Source of the DNA: Streptomyces sp. B3I8
GTDB taxonomy: Bacteria > Actinomycetota > Actinomycetes > Streptomycetales > Streptomycetaceae
Direction of reading: 5' to 3'
NCBI RefSeq assembly: GCF_030816915.1
Contig: NZ_JAUSYN010000001.1
Location: forward strand, 186,001-250,000
DNA: 64,000 nucleotides
The position numbers and the translations under genes are program-made. The notes under the pieces were generated by a model. The model had not been told where the DNA came from, searched no databases, and worked only from the letters and a program-made list of their open reading frames with translations. Each line of letters begins with the position of its first letter. The first letter of the stretch is position 1. Of the stretch, positions 41,669 to 49,755 are shown one piece after another.

Positions 41669-42991
41669 CTAGAAGAACTCCGACCACGGCTGGTCCCAGA
41701 TCTGCTTCACGCACAGGACCAGGAACAGCAGCCCCGCGATCACGAGCATGCCGTTGCTGAGGCCGCCGTTGCGCCATTCGCGGGGTGTGCGGGAGGAGTT
41801 GAGGAGCCACATCAGGGTCAGCGCGAGGAAGGGCATGAAGGCGGCGCCCAGGACGCCGTAGATGATGATCAGGCGGAAAGGCTCGTCCTGGAAGAGCAGG
41901 ATCATGGGCGGGAAGGTCAGCCAGAGCAGGTAGGCGCGGAAGGTCCAGGACCTCTCGCGGCGGCCCGAGGCCAGTTCGTCGCCGCGTGCCTCGCGTTCGC
42001 CGCGCTGCCGGGCCAGGAAGTCGGCGAACATCAGGCTCACGCCGTGCCAGACGCCGATCAGGGAGGTGAAGGAGGTGGCGAAGAACCCGATCAGGAAGAG
42101 CTTGCCGGTGGCCGTGCCGTACTGCTGCTCCAGGATGTCCCCGAGCTGGATCAGACCCTTGTCGCCGCTCGCGATCGCGATGTTCGCCGAGTGCAGCATC
42201 TCCGCGCCCACGAGGAGCATGGCGATCACGAAGATGCCGGTCGTCGCGTAGGCGACCCGGTTGTCCAGGCGCATGACCTTCATCCAGCCGGTGTTGGTCC
42301 AGCCCTTGGCGTTGACCCAGTAGCCGTACGCGGCCAGCGTGATGGTGCCGCCCACGCCGCCGATCAGGCCCAGGGTGTTGAGGACCGAGTCCTTCTCGTC
42401 CGGGAGGACCGGGAGTAGGCCGGCGAAGGCGTCGCCGAGGTTCGGGGTGACGCGGATGGCCAGGTAGACGGTCACGACGAACATGACGCCCACCAGGATC
42501 GTCATGACCTTCTCGAAGACGTTGTACTTGTTGAACCAGACGAAGACCAGGCCCACCAGACCTGAGGCGATGCCCCACCATTCGAGGCCCATCACGTCCG
42601 GGAAGAGGGCCTGGAGGGGCAGGGCGCTGGACGACATCGCCGCCGCGCCGTAGACGAAGCCCCAGATCGCGGCGTAGATCGCGAAGAACCACATCGTCCA
42701 GCGGCCGAGGCTCGCCCAGCCGTCGAACAACGTGCGGCCGGTGGCCAGGTGCCAGCGGCCGCACGCCTCGGCAAGGGAGATCTTCACCAGGCAGCCGATG
42801 ACGGCCGCCCACAACAGGGTGTAGCCGAAGTTGCTGCCCGCGATGAGGGTGGCGACGAGGTCGCCGGCGCCCACCCCGGTCGCCGCGACGACGATGCCGG
42901 GGCCGATGTAGCGCCAACTGGACTTACGAGGAGCCGGACCGGCCCCGACCGATACGCCTGCGCCGGTGGTGTTGCCCGTGGTGTCCGCCAT
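41669..42991 (-). CDS. Nramp-related transporter without the DPGN motif
   Basis: 440 aa, 11-12 hydrophobic helices. The N-terminal IGPGIVVAATGVGAGDLVAT and AGSNFGYTLLWAAVIGCLVK align with Nramp helix 1, where metal transporters have DPGN; here that position reads GAGD. In helix 6 the usual MPH is replaced by a segment such as AEMLHSANIAIASG. These differences occur in Nramp-related proteins that carry other ions (for example magnesium or aluminium) or have unknown substrates. ATG at 42991 (MADTTGNTTG) is chosen; a TTG at 43027 is also open. No partner gene is adjacent. Confidence 0.85.
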   Translation of the reverse strand: MADTTGNTTGAGVSVGAGPAPRKSSWRYIGPGIVVAATGVGAGDLVATLIAGSNFGYTLLWAAVIGCLVKISLAEACGRWHLATGRTLFDGWASLGRWTMWFFAIYAAIWGFVYGAAAMSSSALPLQALFPDVMGLEWWGIASGLVGLVFVWFNKYNVFEKVMTILVGVMFVVTVYLAIRVTPNLGDAFAGLLPVLPDEKDSVLNTLGLIGGVGGTITLAAYGYWVNAKGWTNTGWMKVMRLDNRVAYATTGIFVIAMLLVGAEMLHSANIAIASGDKGLIQLGDILEQQYGTATGKLFLIGFFATSFTSLIGVWHGVSLMFADFLARQRGEREARGDELASGRRERSWTFRAYLLWLTFPPMILLFQDEPFRLIIIYGVLGAAFMPFLALTLMWLLNSSRTPREWRNGGLSNGMLVIAGLLFLVLCVKQIWDQPWSEFF

Positions 42992-43058
42992 GAGGGCCAA
43001 GAAAGCCCATGGCGGGCAGTGGGACAAGAGGGCGTACGCGGATCTTCACCCGATGCGC

Positions 43059-43282
43059 TTACTCGGCGCGGGCGGCGGCGCCCTTGTCGGCCCCTTCGTC
43101 GACCTTCTCGTCGGTGCCTTCGTCGGTCTTCTCGTCGGTGCCTTCGTCGGGCTTTTTCGTCCCCCTTGTTGTCGTCCCTTGGCGGCGTCGTCCGACTTCG
43201 CGTCCGTCTCGGGCTCGGGCTCTGGCTCCGACGCCGTCTCCGGTCCGTCGTCCTCGAAGCAGGCGTCCAGGACCTCGTCCAA
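43059..43282 (-). pseudogene. Acidic repeat-containing hypothetical ORF, frameshifted
   Basis: From a TTG at 43282 the frame gives DEVLDACFEDDGPETASEPE, strongly acidic. Past about 43190 the natural continuation TKKPDEGTDEKTDEGTDEKV and DEGADKGAAARAE lies in the neighbouring frame, ending at 43059. The two parts together would make a 75-residue acidic protein. The 8-residue DEKTDEGT units come from the 24-bp tandem repeat. No family is recognised; one base shift, real or an error, separates the halves. Confidence 0.4.
43086..43157. repeat. Three imperfect 24-bp tandem repeats
   Basis: Units GTCGGTGCCTTCGTCGGTCT-TCTC at about 43086, 43110 and 43134, the middle one as written, the outer two with a few changes. 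A 24-bp unit keeps the reading frame and encodes the DEKTDEGT repeat on the minus strand. Confidence 0.7.
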
Positions 43283-43361
43283 GGGTCGCGTCCCGCGAGG
43301 TGGTGCAAGCGATCACGCGCTTCGCCCTCCGGTACCCGGCTCGCGATGATCTGGCTTTTCG

Positions 43362-44021
43362 TCAGGCGTTCTCGTCGTGGATCCGTTCCCCCAGGTCCGT
43401 CGCCCACGCGAGCGCCCATGCCTTGAGCTCGTCGATCTGCCGGGGGTTGAGTCCGTACGCGGCGTAGTCCTCGTCCTCGTACCATTCCGCGCCGGTGAGC
43501 CGGTCGCGGAGGTCCTCGAGGCTGAACTCGTCCTGGGTCCGGCGGCGGCCGAGGGATTCGAGGTCGGCGGTGGAGCGGTGGCGGGAGGCGGCCTGGACGT
43601 CGATGAGGTCGCGGACCGTGCCGCGGTCGGCGAGGGCGCGGACCTTGGTGCCGATCACGTCGTCGAGGGAGAGGACGGGCCCGTAGGGGGTCTGGGCGGG
43701 CGGGGCCCAGAACGCCTCCTTGAGGACGTCGACCTCGCACTCCTCGCCGGTGTCCGGGGCGGTGACGAGGAACCGGCCGCTGAGCGGGTCGCTCTGAACG
43801 TGCGTGGTCCGCCAGCCGCGCGCGGTGAGGCCGGCGGTGAGGGAGGCGATGATCTCCTCCATCGGAGCCGGGTTCTCGGTGGCGACGTCGAGGTCGCGGC
43901 TGAAGCGTTCGACCAGGCCGTGGGCCTGCACGGCGTATCCGCCGGTGAGGACCAGGGGGTAGGGGGAGCCGAGGTCGAGGATGTCGACGAGGAGTCGCTC
44001 GTGGAGCGGGGTCAGCTTCAC
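43362..44021 (-). CDS. AbiEii/AbiGii-type nucleotidyltransferase (possible toxin)
   Basis: 219 aa. The nucleotidyltransferase core is visible: LVLTGGYAVQAHGLVERFSR with DLDVAT (GG...S...DxD), the third Asp in EECEVDVLKEAFW, and the Lys region DDVIGTKVRALADRGTVRDL. AbiEii proteins are type IV toxins blocked by an AbiEi antitoxin and able to stop phage growth; some relatives are housekeeping-like or of unknown use. GTG at 44021 overlaps the stop of the partner gene (GTGA). The partner is not an obvious AbiEi, so this may be a variant system. Confidence 0.8.
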   Translation of the reverse strand: MKLTPLHERLLVDILDLGSPYPLVLTGGYAVQAHGLVERFSRDLDVATENPAPMEEIIASLTAGLTARGWRTTHVQSDPLSGRFLVTAPDTGEECEVDVLKEAFWAPPAQTPYGPVLSLDDVIGTKVRALADRGTVRDLIDVQAASRHRSTADLESLGRRRTQDEFSLEDLRDRLTGAEWYEDEDYAAYGLNPRQIDELKAWALAWATDLGERIHDENA

Positions 44022-44380
44022 GCGGCCGTCGCGTCGCCCGCGGCGGTGCGCGACAGCTCGGGGAAGGCGTCCTCCCAGACCTCACGGATGTAGGGGCTGA
44101 CCAGGCGCCGCAGGACGGGCCACTGCTCGGTCAGCAGCCGGTGGTGCAGGAAGGCGGCCAGGTCCTCGCGCAGGCCCTCGGCGAGGACGGTGCGGTAGAG
44201 CGTCATGCGGGACTTCGGGCGGTCCAGGCTGTAGCTGGTCCGCCCGGACCAGACGATGTGCAGCGGCAGGTCGACGGTGCCCGTGACGGGGCCGGCCAGC
44301 TCCTGCAGCAGCTCGGGCAGCCGGCCGCGGTAACGGTCCCGCAGCACCTCGGCGCGGGGGGCGGTGGTCGTGGCATCCAT
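44018..44380 (-). CDS. Unknown partner of the AbiEii-like protein
   Basis: 120 aa starting at ATG 44380 (MDATTTAPRAEVLRDRYRG); a longer frame to 44551 has no support. It is helical with VDLPLHIVWSGRTSYSLDRP in the middle and a charged C-terminal helix VSPYIREVWEDAFPEL. No helix-turn-helix of the AbiEi type is apparent. The stop overlaps the nucleotidyltransferase start as GTGA, so the two are translated together with this one first, the usual order for antitoxin then toxin. Function by position only. Confidence 0.65.
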   Translation of the reverse strand: MDATTTAPRAEVLRDRYRGRLPELLQELAGPVTGTVDLPLHIVWSGRTSYSLDRPKSRMTLYRTVLAEGLREDLAAFLHHRLLTEQWPVLRRLVSPYIREVWEDAFPELSRTAAGDATAA

Positions 44381-44535
44381 GCGTCCAGTATCGCCGGTGA
44401 GCGGCGGCCGCACGGCGGATACAGGACTCCCGGCACACTCCGCACAGGCGGGCGCGGCCCGCGCCCGCCTCCGTCGCCGCCCTCGCCGGCCACTGGGGTT
44501 CGGTGGCCGGCCATTCGGCCAGCAGCCGGCGTTCA

Positions 44536-44801
44536 AGCTGCGCTGGCGCATCGAACACGACTACCGCGAGATGAAACAGGCCCTGGGTCTGGCCCACTTC
44601 GAAGGCCGCACCTGGGGCGGCTGGCACCACCACGTCACCCTCGTCTCCGCCACCCACGCCTTCTGCACCCTGCAACGACTGGCACAAGACCCAAAAGACG
44701 CGGCGCAGGTCCGAGCCTCTACCAAGTCGTCCGAGAACTCCAGACACTTCTCGCCGCCTGGACCGGCGCCTGCACCCTTGCCATTGGTCTGTGGCCGGTA
44801 G
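44536..44801 (+). mobile_element. C-terminal remnant of an IS701-family transposase
   Basis: LRWRIEHDYREMKQALGLAH, then FEGRTWGGWHHHVTLVSATH, is the C-terminal end of an IS701 DDE transposase, related to the intact element at 50913. At 44690-44696 it has CCCAAAA in the register C CCA AAA, after which the family C-terminal extension SLYQVVRELQTLLAAWTGAC continues in the -1 frame. This is the same arrangement as in the intact element although the flanking codons differ. The N-terminal three quarters of the gene are missing. Confidence 0.8.
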
Positions 44802-44970
44802 GGCCGGGTTCGCTTGTGGGGGCTCGCAGCGAGATCTCAACACGAGCTGTCCGCAAGGGCGATGACCAATGAGCAGCGCGACCGAACGTGCGCCGGGTAA
44901 GGCTGCGGGCTTGGCCGGGTTGAGCCCTCGCACGTCCTGGGCGATAAGCGTGGACTTCAGGGCGACCGTG

Positions 44971-45561
44971 TCAGCAGGTGGACAAGGGGTGGACTGTGCT
45001 CATGGCGGTGTCGAGCAGGTCTGCGAGGCGGAGGTCGTCTGTATGGAGCCAGCGCGCTTGCGCGGCGTGGAGGCATGCCAAGGCTGCTGATGCGAGGACC
45101 CCGGCCCGAAACCGCACGTCACCAGCGTGGCCTGCCATGCGGGTCTCCAGGGCGGCCGTGATGGCTTCCTGCCATGCGGTGTCCTTGTCGTACCGGAGGG
45201 CCGGCCTTTCGAGCATGAGGCCGCCCAGGGCTCTGGCGCCCGGTTCGGTCTCGGCCTGATCGAGCAGCGGGTCGAACGCCCGTCTGAGTGCGTCCCAAGG
45301 GCTCTCGTCGTCGGGACGCTGGGCCAGTGCCCCGACGACCGCCCGGCCGACCACGGCCAGCCCTTCAGCCAGTGCGGCGTCCTTGGTGGGGAAGTAACGG
45401 AAGTAGCTACGGCGCGAGATGCCTGCGGCTCTCGCGATCTCCTCCACGGTTGTGCTCTCGAAACCTTGGCGGCCGAAGACATCCATTGCCGCCGCAACGA
45501 TCTCGGACCGGACGGCGCGACGGGTCCGCTCCCGCAGATTCAGCTCAGCATCCTCACTCAC
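44971..45561 (-). CDS. TetR/AcrR-family regulator
   Basis: 196 aa. DNA-binding domain RSEIVAAAMDVFGRQGFEST, then the helix-turn-helix VEEIARAAGISRRSYFRYFP with TKDAAL. The C-terminal half (LDQAETEPGARALGGLMLER onwards) resembles TetR_C_17-like domains of actinobacteria. GTG at 45561 follows GGAGCT. It is divergent from the SDR at 45643 over an 81-base spacer holding two perfect 16-bp palindromes, so it is a likely repressor of the SDR - CMD-like - aldehyde dehydrogenase group and of itself. Confidence 0.92.
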   Translation of the reverse strand: MSEDAELNLRERTRRAVRSEIVAAAMDVFGRQGFESTTVEEIARAAGISRRSYFRYFPTKDAALAEGLAVVGRAVVGALAQRPDDESPWDALRRAFDPLLDQAETEPGARALGGLMLERPALRYDKDTAWQEAITAALETRMAGHAGDVRFRAGVLASAALACLHAAQARWLHTDDLRLADLLDTAMSTVHPLSTC

Positions 45562-45588
45562 AGCTCCATGCTACCGTGGAGCCAAAGG

Positions 45589-45624
45589 TGACACTCAAGT
45601 GTCATTAATGACCCTAGAGGGTCA
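45589..45624. promoter_or_regulatory. Pair of TetR operators between the regulator and SDR genes
   Basis: TGACACTCAAGTGTCA (45589-45604) and TGACCCTAGAGGGTCA (45609-45624), each a perfect 16-bp palindrome, are 20 bases apart centre to centre (about two helical turns). They share TGAC-N8-GTCA and would place two repressor dimers on the same face, covering the promoter region of both genes. Confidence 0.75.
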
Positions 45625-45642
45625 GCTCTGGAAGGCAGGGGC

Positions 45643-46500
45643 ATGCGTATGAGCGAGCGGATCGTTGTGGTCACAGGTGGTTCGGACGGCATCGGTGCCC
45701 AGGCGGCACGTCGGATCGCCCGGCAGGAACCAGGGCAGCGGCTCATCCTCGTGGGGCGTTCACGGGACAAGACGGCGGCGGTGGCACGCGAGGTCGGTGC
45801 GGAGTCCTACATAGCGGATTACACGCGTCTCGACGAGGTGCGTGAATTGGCGGCCGACCTCCGGCGCTCGGTCGATCGTATCGACGTGCTCGCCAACAAC
45901 GCCGGAGGCATTTTCGGCGAACGCACCGTAACGGCGGACGGCAACGAGAAGACCCTGCAGGTGAACTTCCTCGCGCCCTTTCTGCTCACAAACCTCCTGC
46001 TCGACCTGCTGCAGGCCGGCGAAGGCGGCGTGATCAACACTTCCAGCGTATCCGCCAGGATCGTCGGAAAGATCGACGTTGAAGACCTCAACCACACCAG
46101 AAGCTACGCCCCGATGCGCGCGTACGGCGACGCGAAACTAGCCACCATCCTCTTCACCCGGGGACTCCACGCACGATACGGCGCTCAAGGGATCAACGCG
46201 GCGGCCGTCGACCCGGGCAATGTGCGAACGGGCTTCGGCGCCGAGAATAACGACTTCCTCACCCGACTTCTGTATCGGACACCGCTGTCCCGGATCGCGC
46301 TGATCTCGCCCGAGAAGGGCGGAGCGAACCTCGCCTACTTCCTGACCGGCCGCCCCGGCATCGACTGGGGCCACGGACGCTTCTACGCGCAGACCGAGCC
46401 CGCGAAGCCGCGTCAGACCAACAAGCAAGTCAACAACGACGCCCTTGTCGAAACCCTGTGGACCCGCAGTGCTGAACTCGTTGGTATCGGTTCTCACTGA
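45643..46500 (+). CDS. Short-chain dehydrogenase/reductase (WWOX/retinol-dehydrogenase-like)
   Basis: 285 aa. NAD(P)-binding VVVTGGSDGIGAQAARRIA, then LILVGRSRDK with the Arg that favours NADPH, VLANNAGGIFGERTVT, INTSSVSA and the catalytic MRAYGDAKLATILF (Tyr and Lys four apart). The long C-terminus and the order match SDRs of the RDH/protochlorophyllide-reductase-like group. ATG at 45643 has GGAAGGCAGGGGC; a second ATG is at 45649. Divergent from TetR, with two operator palindromes before it, so it is probably induced when the TetR ligand appears. Confidence 0.9.
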   Translation: MRMSERIVVVTGGSDGIGAQAARRIARQEPGQRLILVGRSRDKTAAVAREVGAESYIADYTRLDEVRELAADLRRSVDRIDVLANNAGGIFGERTVTADGNEKTLQVNFLAPFLLTNLLLDLLQAGEGGVINTSSVSARIVGKIDVEDLNHTRSYAPMRAYGDAKLATILFTRGLHARYGAQGINAAAVDPGNVRTGFGAENNDFLTRLLYRTPLSRIALISPEKGGANLAYFLTGRPGIDWGHGRFYAQTEPAKPRQTNKQVNNDALVETLWTRSAELVGIGSH

Positions 46501-46653
46501 GCCCGGAGGAGATCTCCCGCGCACACCGGCAAGCGGCGAAGCCACCCTTCGGAACAGCCGACACCGCTCGATAGCCCTGCGCGGCCCCTCCCCACCACAG
46601 CCGACGCGTTCAACGACCTCCGACCCCACCGACCGCATCACTCAGGAGCTTCC

Positions 46654-47256
46654 ATGCGCCGTCCAGCAGCCGATGAGAAAGCCTGGGGAGGTCGCCTCCC
46701 TCGCGTCGAGTCCACCGAACTCGATCCGGAGCAGCAGGCCGCCGCAGCGCAACTGCGCGATTGGGCAGACAGTTTCGGCTTTGCTGCCACCGACGCCGCC
46801 GGCGGCCTCATCGGGCCGTTCATCGCAACCGTGCTGAGGCCCAGGCCAGGACTGGCCTTCCAACAGTGGGTGGCTTCCGACTACCACGGCTCCTGCCTCT
46901 CCCGGGCCACCCGTGAAGTCGCCATCCTCACCGTTGGCGCGCACTGGAAATGCGATTACGAAACGTATGCCCATGTTGTCTTCGCCCGATCGGTCGGCCT
47001 CTCCGAAGCCACCATCCGCAGCCTCCTTGCCGGCAACACCGACGCACTGGAGGGCACCCACGAACTGACCCACCGCTTCACCACGGAACTGCTCACCACC
47101 CACCGCATCAGCGATGCCACGTACGACCAGGCGTTGCACGCTTTCGGGCGCGACGGAGTGATCGACCTGGTCCACCTCGTCGCCATGTACGTGGCGCAGG
47201 CCGTCATGCTCAACGCGTTCGACACTCCCGCGCCCCGACTCGATCTCCAGGCTTGA
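46654..47256 (+). CDS. Carboxymuconolactone decarboxylase (CMD/AhpD-like) family protein
   Basis: 200 aa. The CMD domain includes LSRATREVAILTVGAHWKCD then YETYAHVVFARSVGLSEATI, with the conserved Glu, Cys and His positions of the gamma-carboxymuconolactone decarboxylase group; the CxxC of peroxidase-type AhpD is reduced to a single Cys (WKCDYE). So it may be a decarboxylase or a proton-transfer enzyme and not a peroxidase. ATG at 46654 follows AGGAGCTTCC. It lies 153 bases after the SDR and 196 before the aldehyde dehydrogenase on the same strand. Confidence 0.85.
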   Translation: MRRPAADEKAWGGRLPRVESTELDPEQQAAAAQLRDWADSFGFAATDAAGGLIGPFIATVLRPRPGLAFQQWVASDYHGSCLSRATREVAILTVGAHWKCDYETYAHVVFARSVGLSEATIRSLLAGNTDALEGTHELTHRFTTELLTTHRISDATYDQALHAFGRDGVIDLVHLVAMYVAQAVMLNAFDTPAPRLDLQA

Positions 47257-47452
47257 GCATTTCTGATCAGTCGGTCGCCGTGCCCCGACTGTAAACCCGC
47301 ACCACCGCCACATGCGTAACCCGGTGCGTCCGCGCGCGCCAGACCGGGCGTAGGAACTGCACCCGGTCCGCACGCCGAGCCATCCTTCAGGCCACGCGTA
47401 GGCCATCCGGCACTTCGCACCGTTTGATCATCTTGACATCAGGAGAAAGCAC

Positions 47453-48928
47453 ATGTCCGCGACGTCGGAACCCGTCAAGTCCTACCGCCACTTCTACATC
47501 GATGGTGAGTGGACCCAGCCCAGCTCGGATGCCACCGTCACGGTGACCGACTCCGCCACCGAGGAGCCCTTCCTGCAGGTGCCTCTGGCCCAACCCGACG
47601 ACATGGAACGCGCCATCCGTGCTGCCCGGCGGGCCTTCGATGAGGGGCCTTGGCCCCGCATGTCCCACACCGAACGAGCGGGCTGTCTCCGCAAGCTCGC
47701 GACGGGTGTCCGTGAACGTGCCGATGAGTTTGCACGCACGTGGGCCCGTGAGACCGGAGTACTTGCCGGCATCGCCGGCCAGATCGCACCGATGGCCGAG
47801 CGCTCCCTCAACGGATACGCGGACCTGGCTGACACGTTCCCCTTCACGGAGCCGGGTCTGCAAAGCATGTGGGGCGGCTACAGCATGATCGTTCGCGAGC
47901 CGGTCGGAGTGGTCGGTGCCATCTACCCCTGGAACGGCGCGCTCGAATATCTGGTCCACAAGGCCGCACCCGCACTGCTGGCCGGATGCACAATCGTCAT
48001 GAAGTCACCGACCCAGGCACCCGGCGAGGCCTACATTTTCACCGAATTGCTGCACGAGATCGGCTTGCCGGCCGGCGTCTTCAACTTGGTGACGGCTGAT
48101 CGCGTCGTGGGCGAACAGCTTGTTACCGACCCGCGAGTCGACAAGATCACCTTTACCGGCTCCACCGCCGCAGGCCGCCGCATCGGGGTACTGGGAGCAG
48201 ATCGCATCGCCCGCGTCACACTGGAACTCGGGGGCAAGTCCGCCGCTGTCATCCTCGACGACGCCGACATCCAAAGCGCCGCGCAGTCCCTCGCCGGTAT
48301 CGAATGCTTCCAGTCCGGTCAGGTCTGTGCATCGCTGACGCGCATCATCGTTCCCCGGGCCCGTCACGACGAGATGGTTGATGCCATCGCCGACTTCTTC
48401 AAGCAGGTCAAGGTCGGCTCACCGTTTGACCCGGCCTCCGGTATGGGCCCGCTCGTCAGCGCCTCCCAGCGGGAGCGGGTCGAAGGATACATCGCCAAGG
48501 GCATCGATGGAGGCGCCGAACTCGCCGCCGGCGGAGGACGACCCGCAGGACTCGACCGCGGATGGTTCGTCGAACCCACCGTCTTCGCCAACGTCGACAA
48601 CTCCTCCACGATCGCTCAGGAGGAGATCTTCGGGCCCGTCCTCAGCGTTATCCCAGCGGATGACGAACGGGATGCAGTCCGCCTGGCCAACGACTCCAAG
48701 TACGGTCTCAACGCCGCCGTTTTCACCCGCGACGCAGATCGGGCACTGGCTGCCGCACGGGAGTTGCGCTGCGGCACCGTCGGCCACAACGGCTTCAAGC
48801 CCGACTTCGGCATCGCGTTCGGCGGCTTCAAGGAGTCCGGCATCGGAAGGGAGGGCGTGCGCGAGGGCATTCGCTCCTACCTGGAGACCAAGACCGTCGT
48901 CCTTGACGAGAAGCCCGCCGGGATCTGA
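47453..48928 (+). CDS. NAD(P)-dependent aldehyde dehydrogenase
   Basis: 491 aa, the standard length. Landmarks: VGVVGAIYPWNGALEYLVHK (cofactor entry), KITFTGSTAAGRRI, the general base in VTLELGGKSAAVIL, the catalytic Cys in FQSGQVCASLTR, and EEIFGPVLSVIP. It oxidises an aldehyde to the acid with NAD(P)+. The substrate is likely the product of the neighbouring SDR or of the CMD-like protein (inference from order). ATG at 47453 follows AGGAGAAAGCAC. The next 80 bases lead into transposon remains. Confidence 0.93.
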   Translation: MSATSEPVKSYRHFYIDGEWTQPSSDATVTVTDSATEEPFLQVPLAQPDDMERAIRAARRAFDEGPWPRMSHTERAGCLRKLATGVRERADEFARTWARETGVLAGIAGQIAPMAERSLNGYADLADTFPFTEPGLQSMWGGYSMIVREPVGVVGAIYPWNGALEYLVHKAAPALLAGCTIVMKSPTQAPGEAYIFTELLHEIGLPAGVFNLVTADRVVGEQLVTDPRVDKITFTGSTAAGRRIGVLGADRIARVTLELGGKSAAVILDDADIQSAAQSLAGIECFQSGQVCASLTRIIVPRARHDEMVDAIADFFKQVKVGSPFDPASGMGPLVSASQRERVEGYIAKGIDGGAELAAGGGRPAGLDRGWFVEPTVFANVDNSSTIAQEEIFGPVLSVIPADDERDAVRLANDSKYGLNAAVFTRDADRALAAARELRCGTVGHNGFKPDFGIAFGGFKESGIGREGVREGIRSYLETKTVVLDEKPAGI

Positions 48929-49009
48929 CCGGTGGGCCTCACTGATCTCGGCACTTCAGGATGATGTTTGCTGAACTTGCCGATGCCGGTGTGGTGTTGC
49001 CGGTAGTCC

Positions 49010-49366
49010 GTGGCCTGTGAGATACGCGGATGGGGGCGGGGTGACCCCTGCAGCACGGCGGCGTCGGGAAGCGGTGCGGAACGGGCGGCGGAGCTGTTTG
49101 CGCAGCAGGTCAAACCGCCCGAGGTGGCCCGGCAGCTGCGTGTGAGTCTGAGGTCGGCTTACCAGTGGCAGCAGTTGTGGCGGCGAGGCGGTGCCGACGA
49201 GCTGCTTTCGAGAGGACCGAGCGGGGGCCGGTGTCGCCTGTCGCCACGCTGTCTGGAAAAGCTCGCCAGGTATCTCGAGCAGGGTCCGGCCGCGCACGGC
49301 TGGACGGAGGACCAGGTGTGGACCGCGGTGAGGGTGGCCACGAACTGGGCTTCGGCTCGGGCATGA
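49010..49366 (+). mobile_element. IS630-family transposase, N-terminal part only
   Basis: ERAAELFAQQVKPPEVARQL then RVSLRSAYQWQQLWRRGG and LSPRCLEKLARYLEQGPAAH is the helix-turn-helix and linker of an IS630-type (Tc1/mariner-related) transposase. The DDE part does not follow; the sequence passes at about 49345 into an IS5-type transposase in another frame, showing insertion or deletion between two elements. Confidence 0.75.
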
Positions 49367-49690
49367 CCTGCTGGCGGCGCCTGGCCGCCTGGAACGAGGC
49401 CGGCGTGTGGGAGAAACTGCACCTGGTGCTGCTGAAGAAGCCGCGGTCGGCGAAACAGCTGGACTGGTCGCGGGCGGTGATCGGCTCCTCCCATGTCCGG
49501 GCGGCCCGACGTGGCCCAAAAGCGGTCCCAGCCCGGTCGACCGTGCACGGCCGGGCAGCAAGCACCACGTCCTTGTCGACGGGCAGGGCATCCCGCTCCC
49601 TCACCGAGGGCCGGCAGTGGCTGGTGTCCGACCTCGACCGCACCGAAGCACGGCCCCGCGTCACGGAAATCGTGTCAGGGCCACGTGTAC
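49345..49690 (+). mobile_element. IS5-type transposase fragment
   Basis: GFGSGMTCWRRLAAWNEAGV, then WEKLHLVLL and QLDWSRAVIGSSHVRAARRG, continued in another frame by SGPSPVDRARPGSKHHVLVD and GQGIPL. This is the central part of an IS5-family transposase around the first catalytic Asp, here with VIGSSHV where VIDGSHV is usual, so an Asp appears lost. It joins directly to the IS630 piece; together they make a transposon junkyard between two chromosomal genes. Confidence 0.75.
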
Positions 49691-49755
49691 GCCTACAGCC
49701 GGGCCGGTCGACGCGGTGAGAGGGCCACCCGGGCGGCCTCGACACGGCGACGACC

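Noticed and set aside
43078..43160. Possible CRISPR-like array from the spaced repeats
   Set aside because: The units are contiguous 24-bp coding repeats without spacers.
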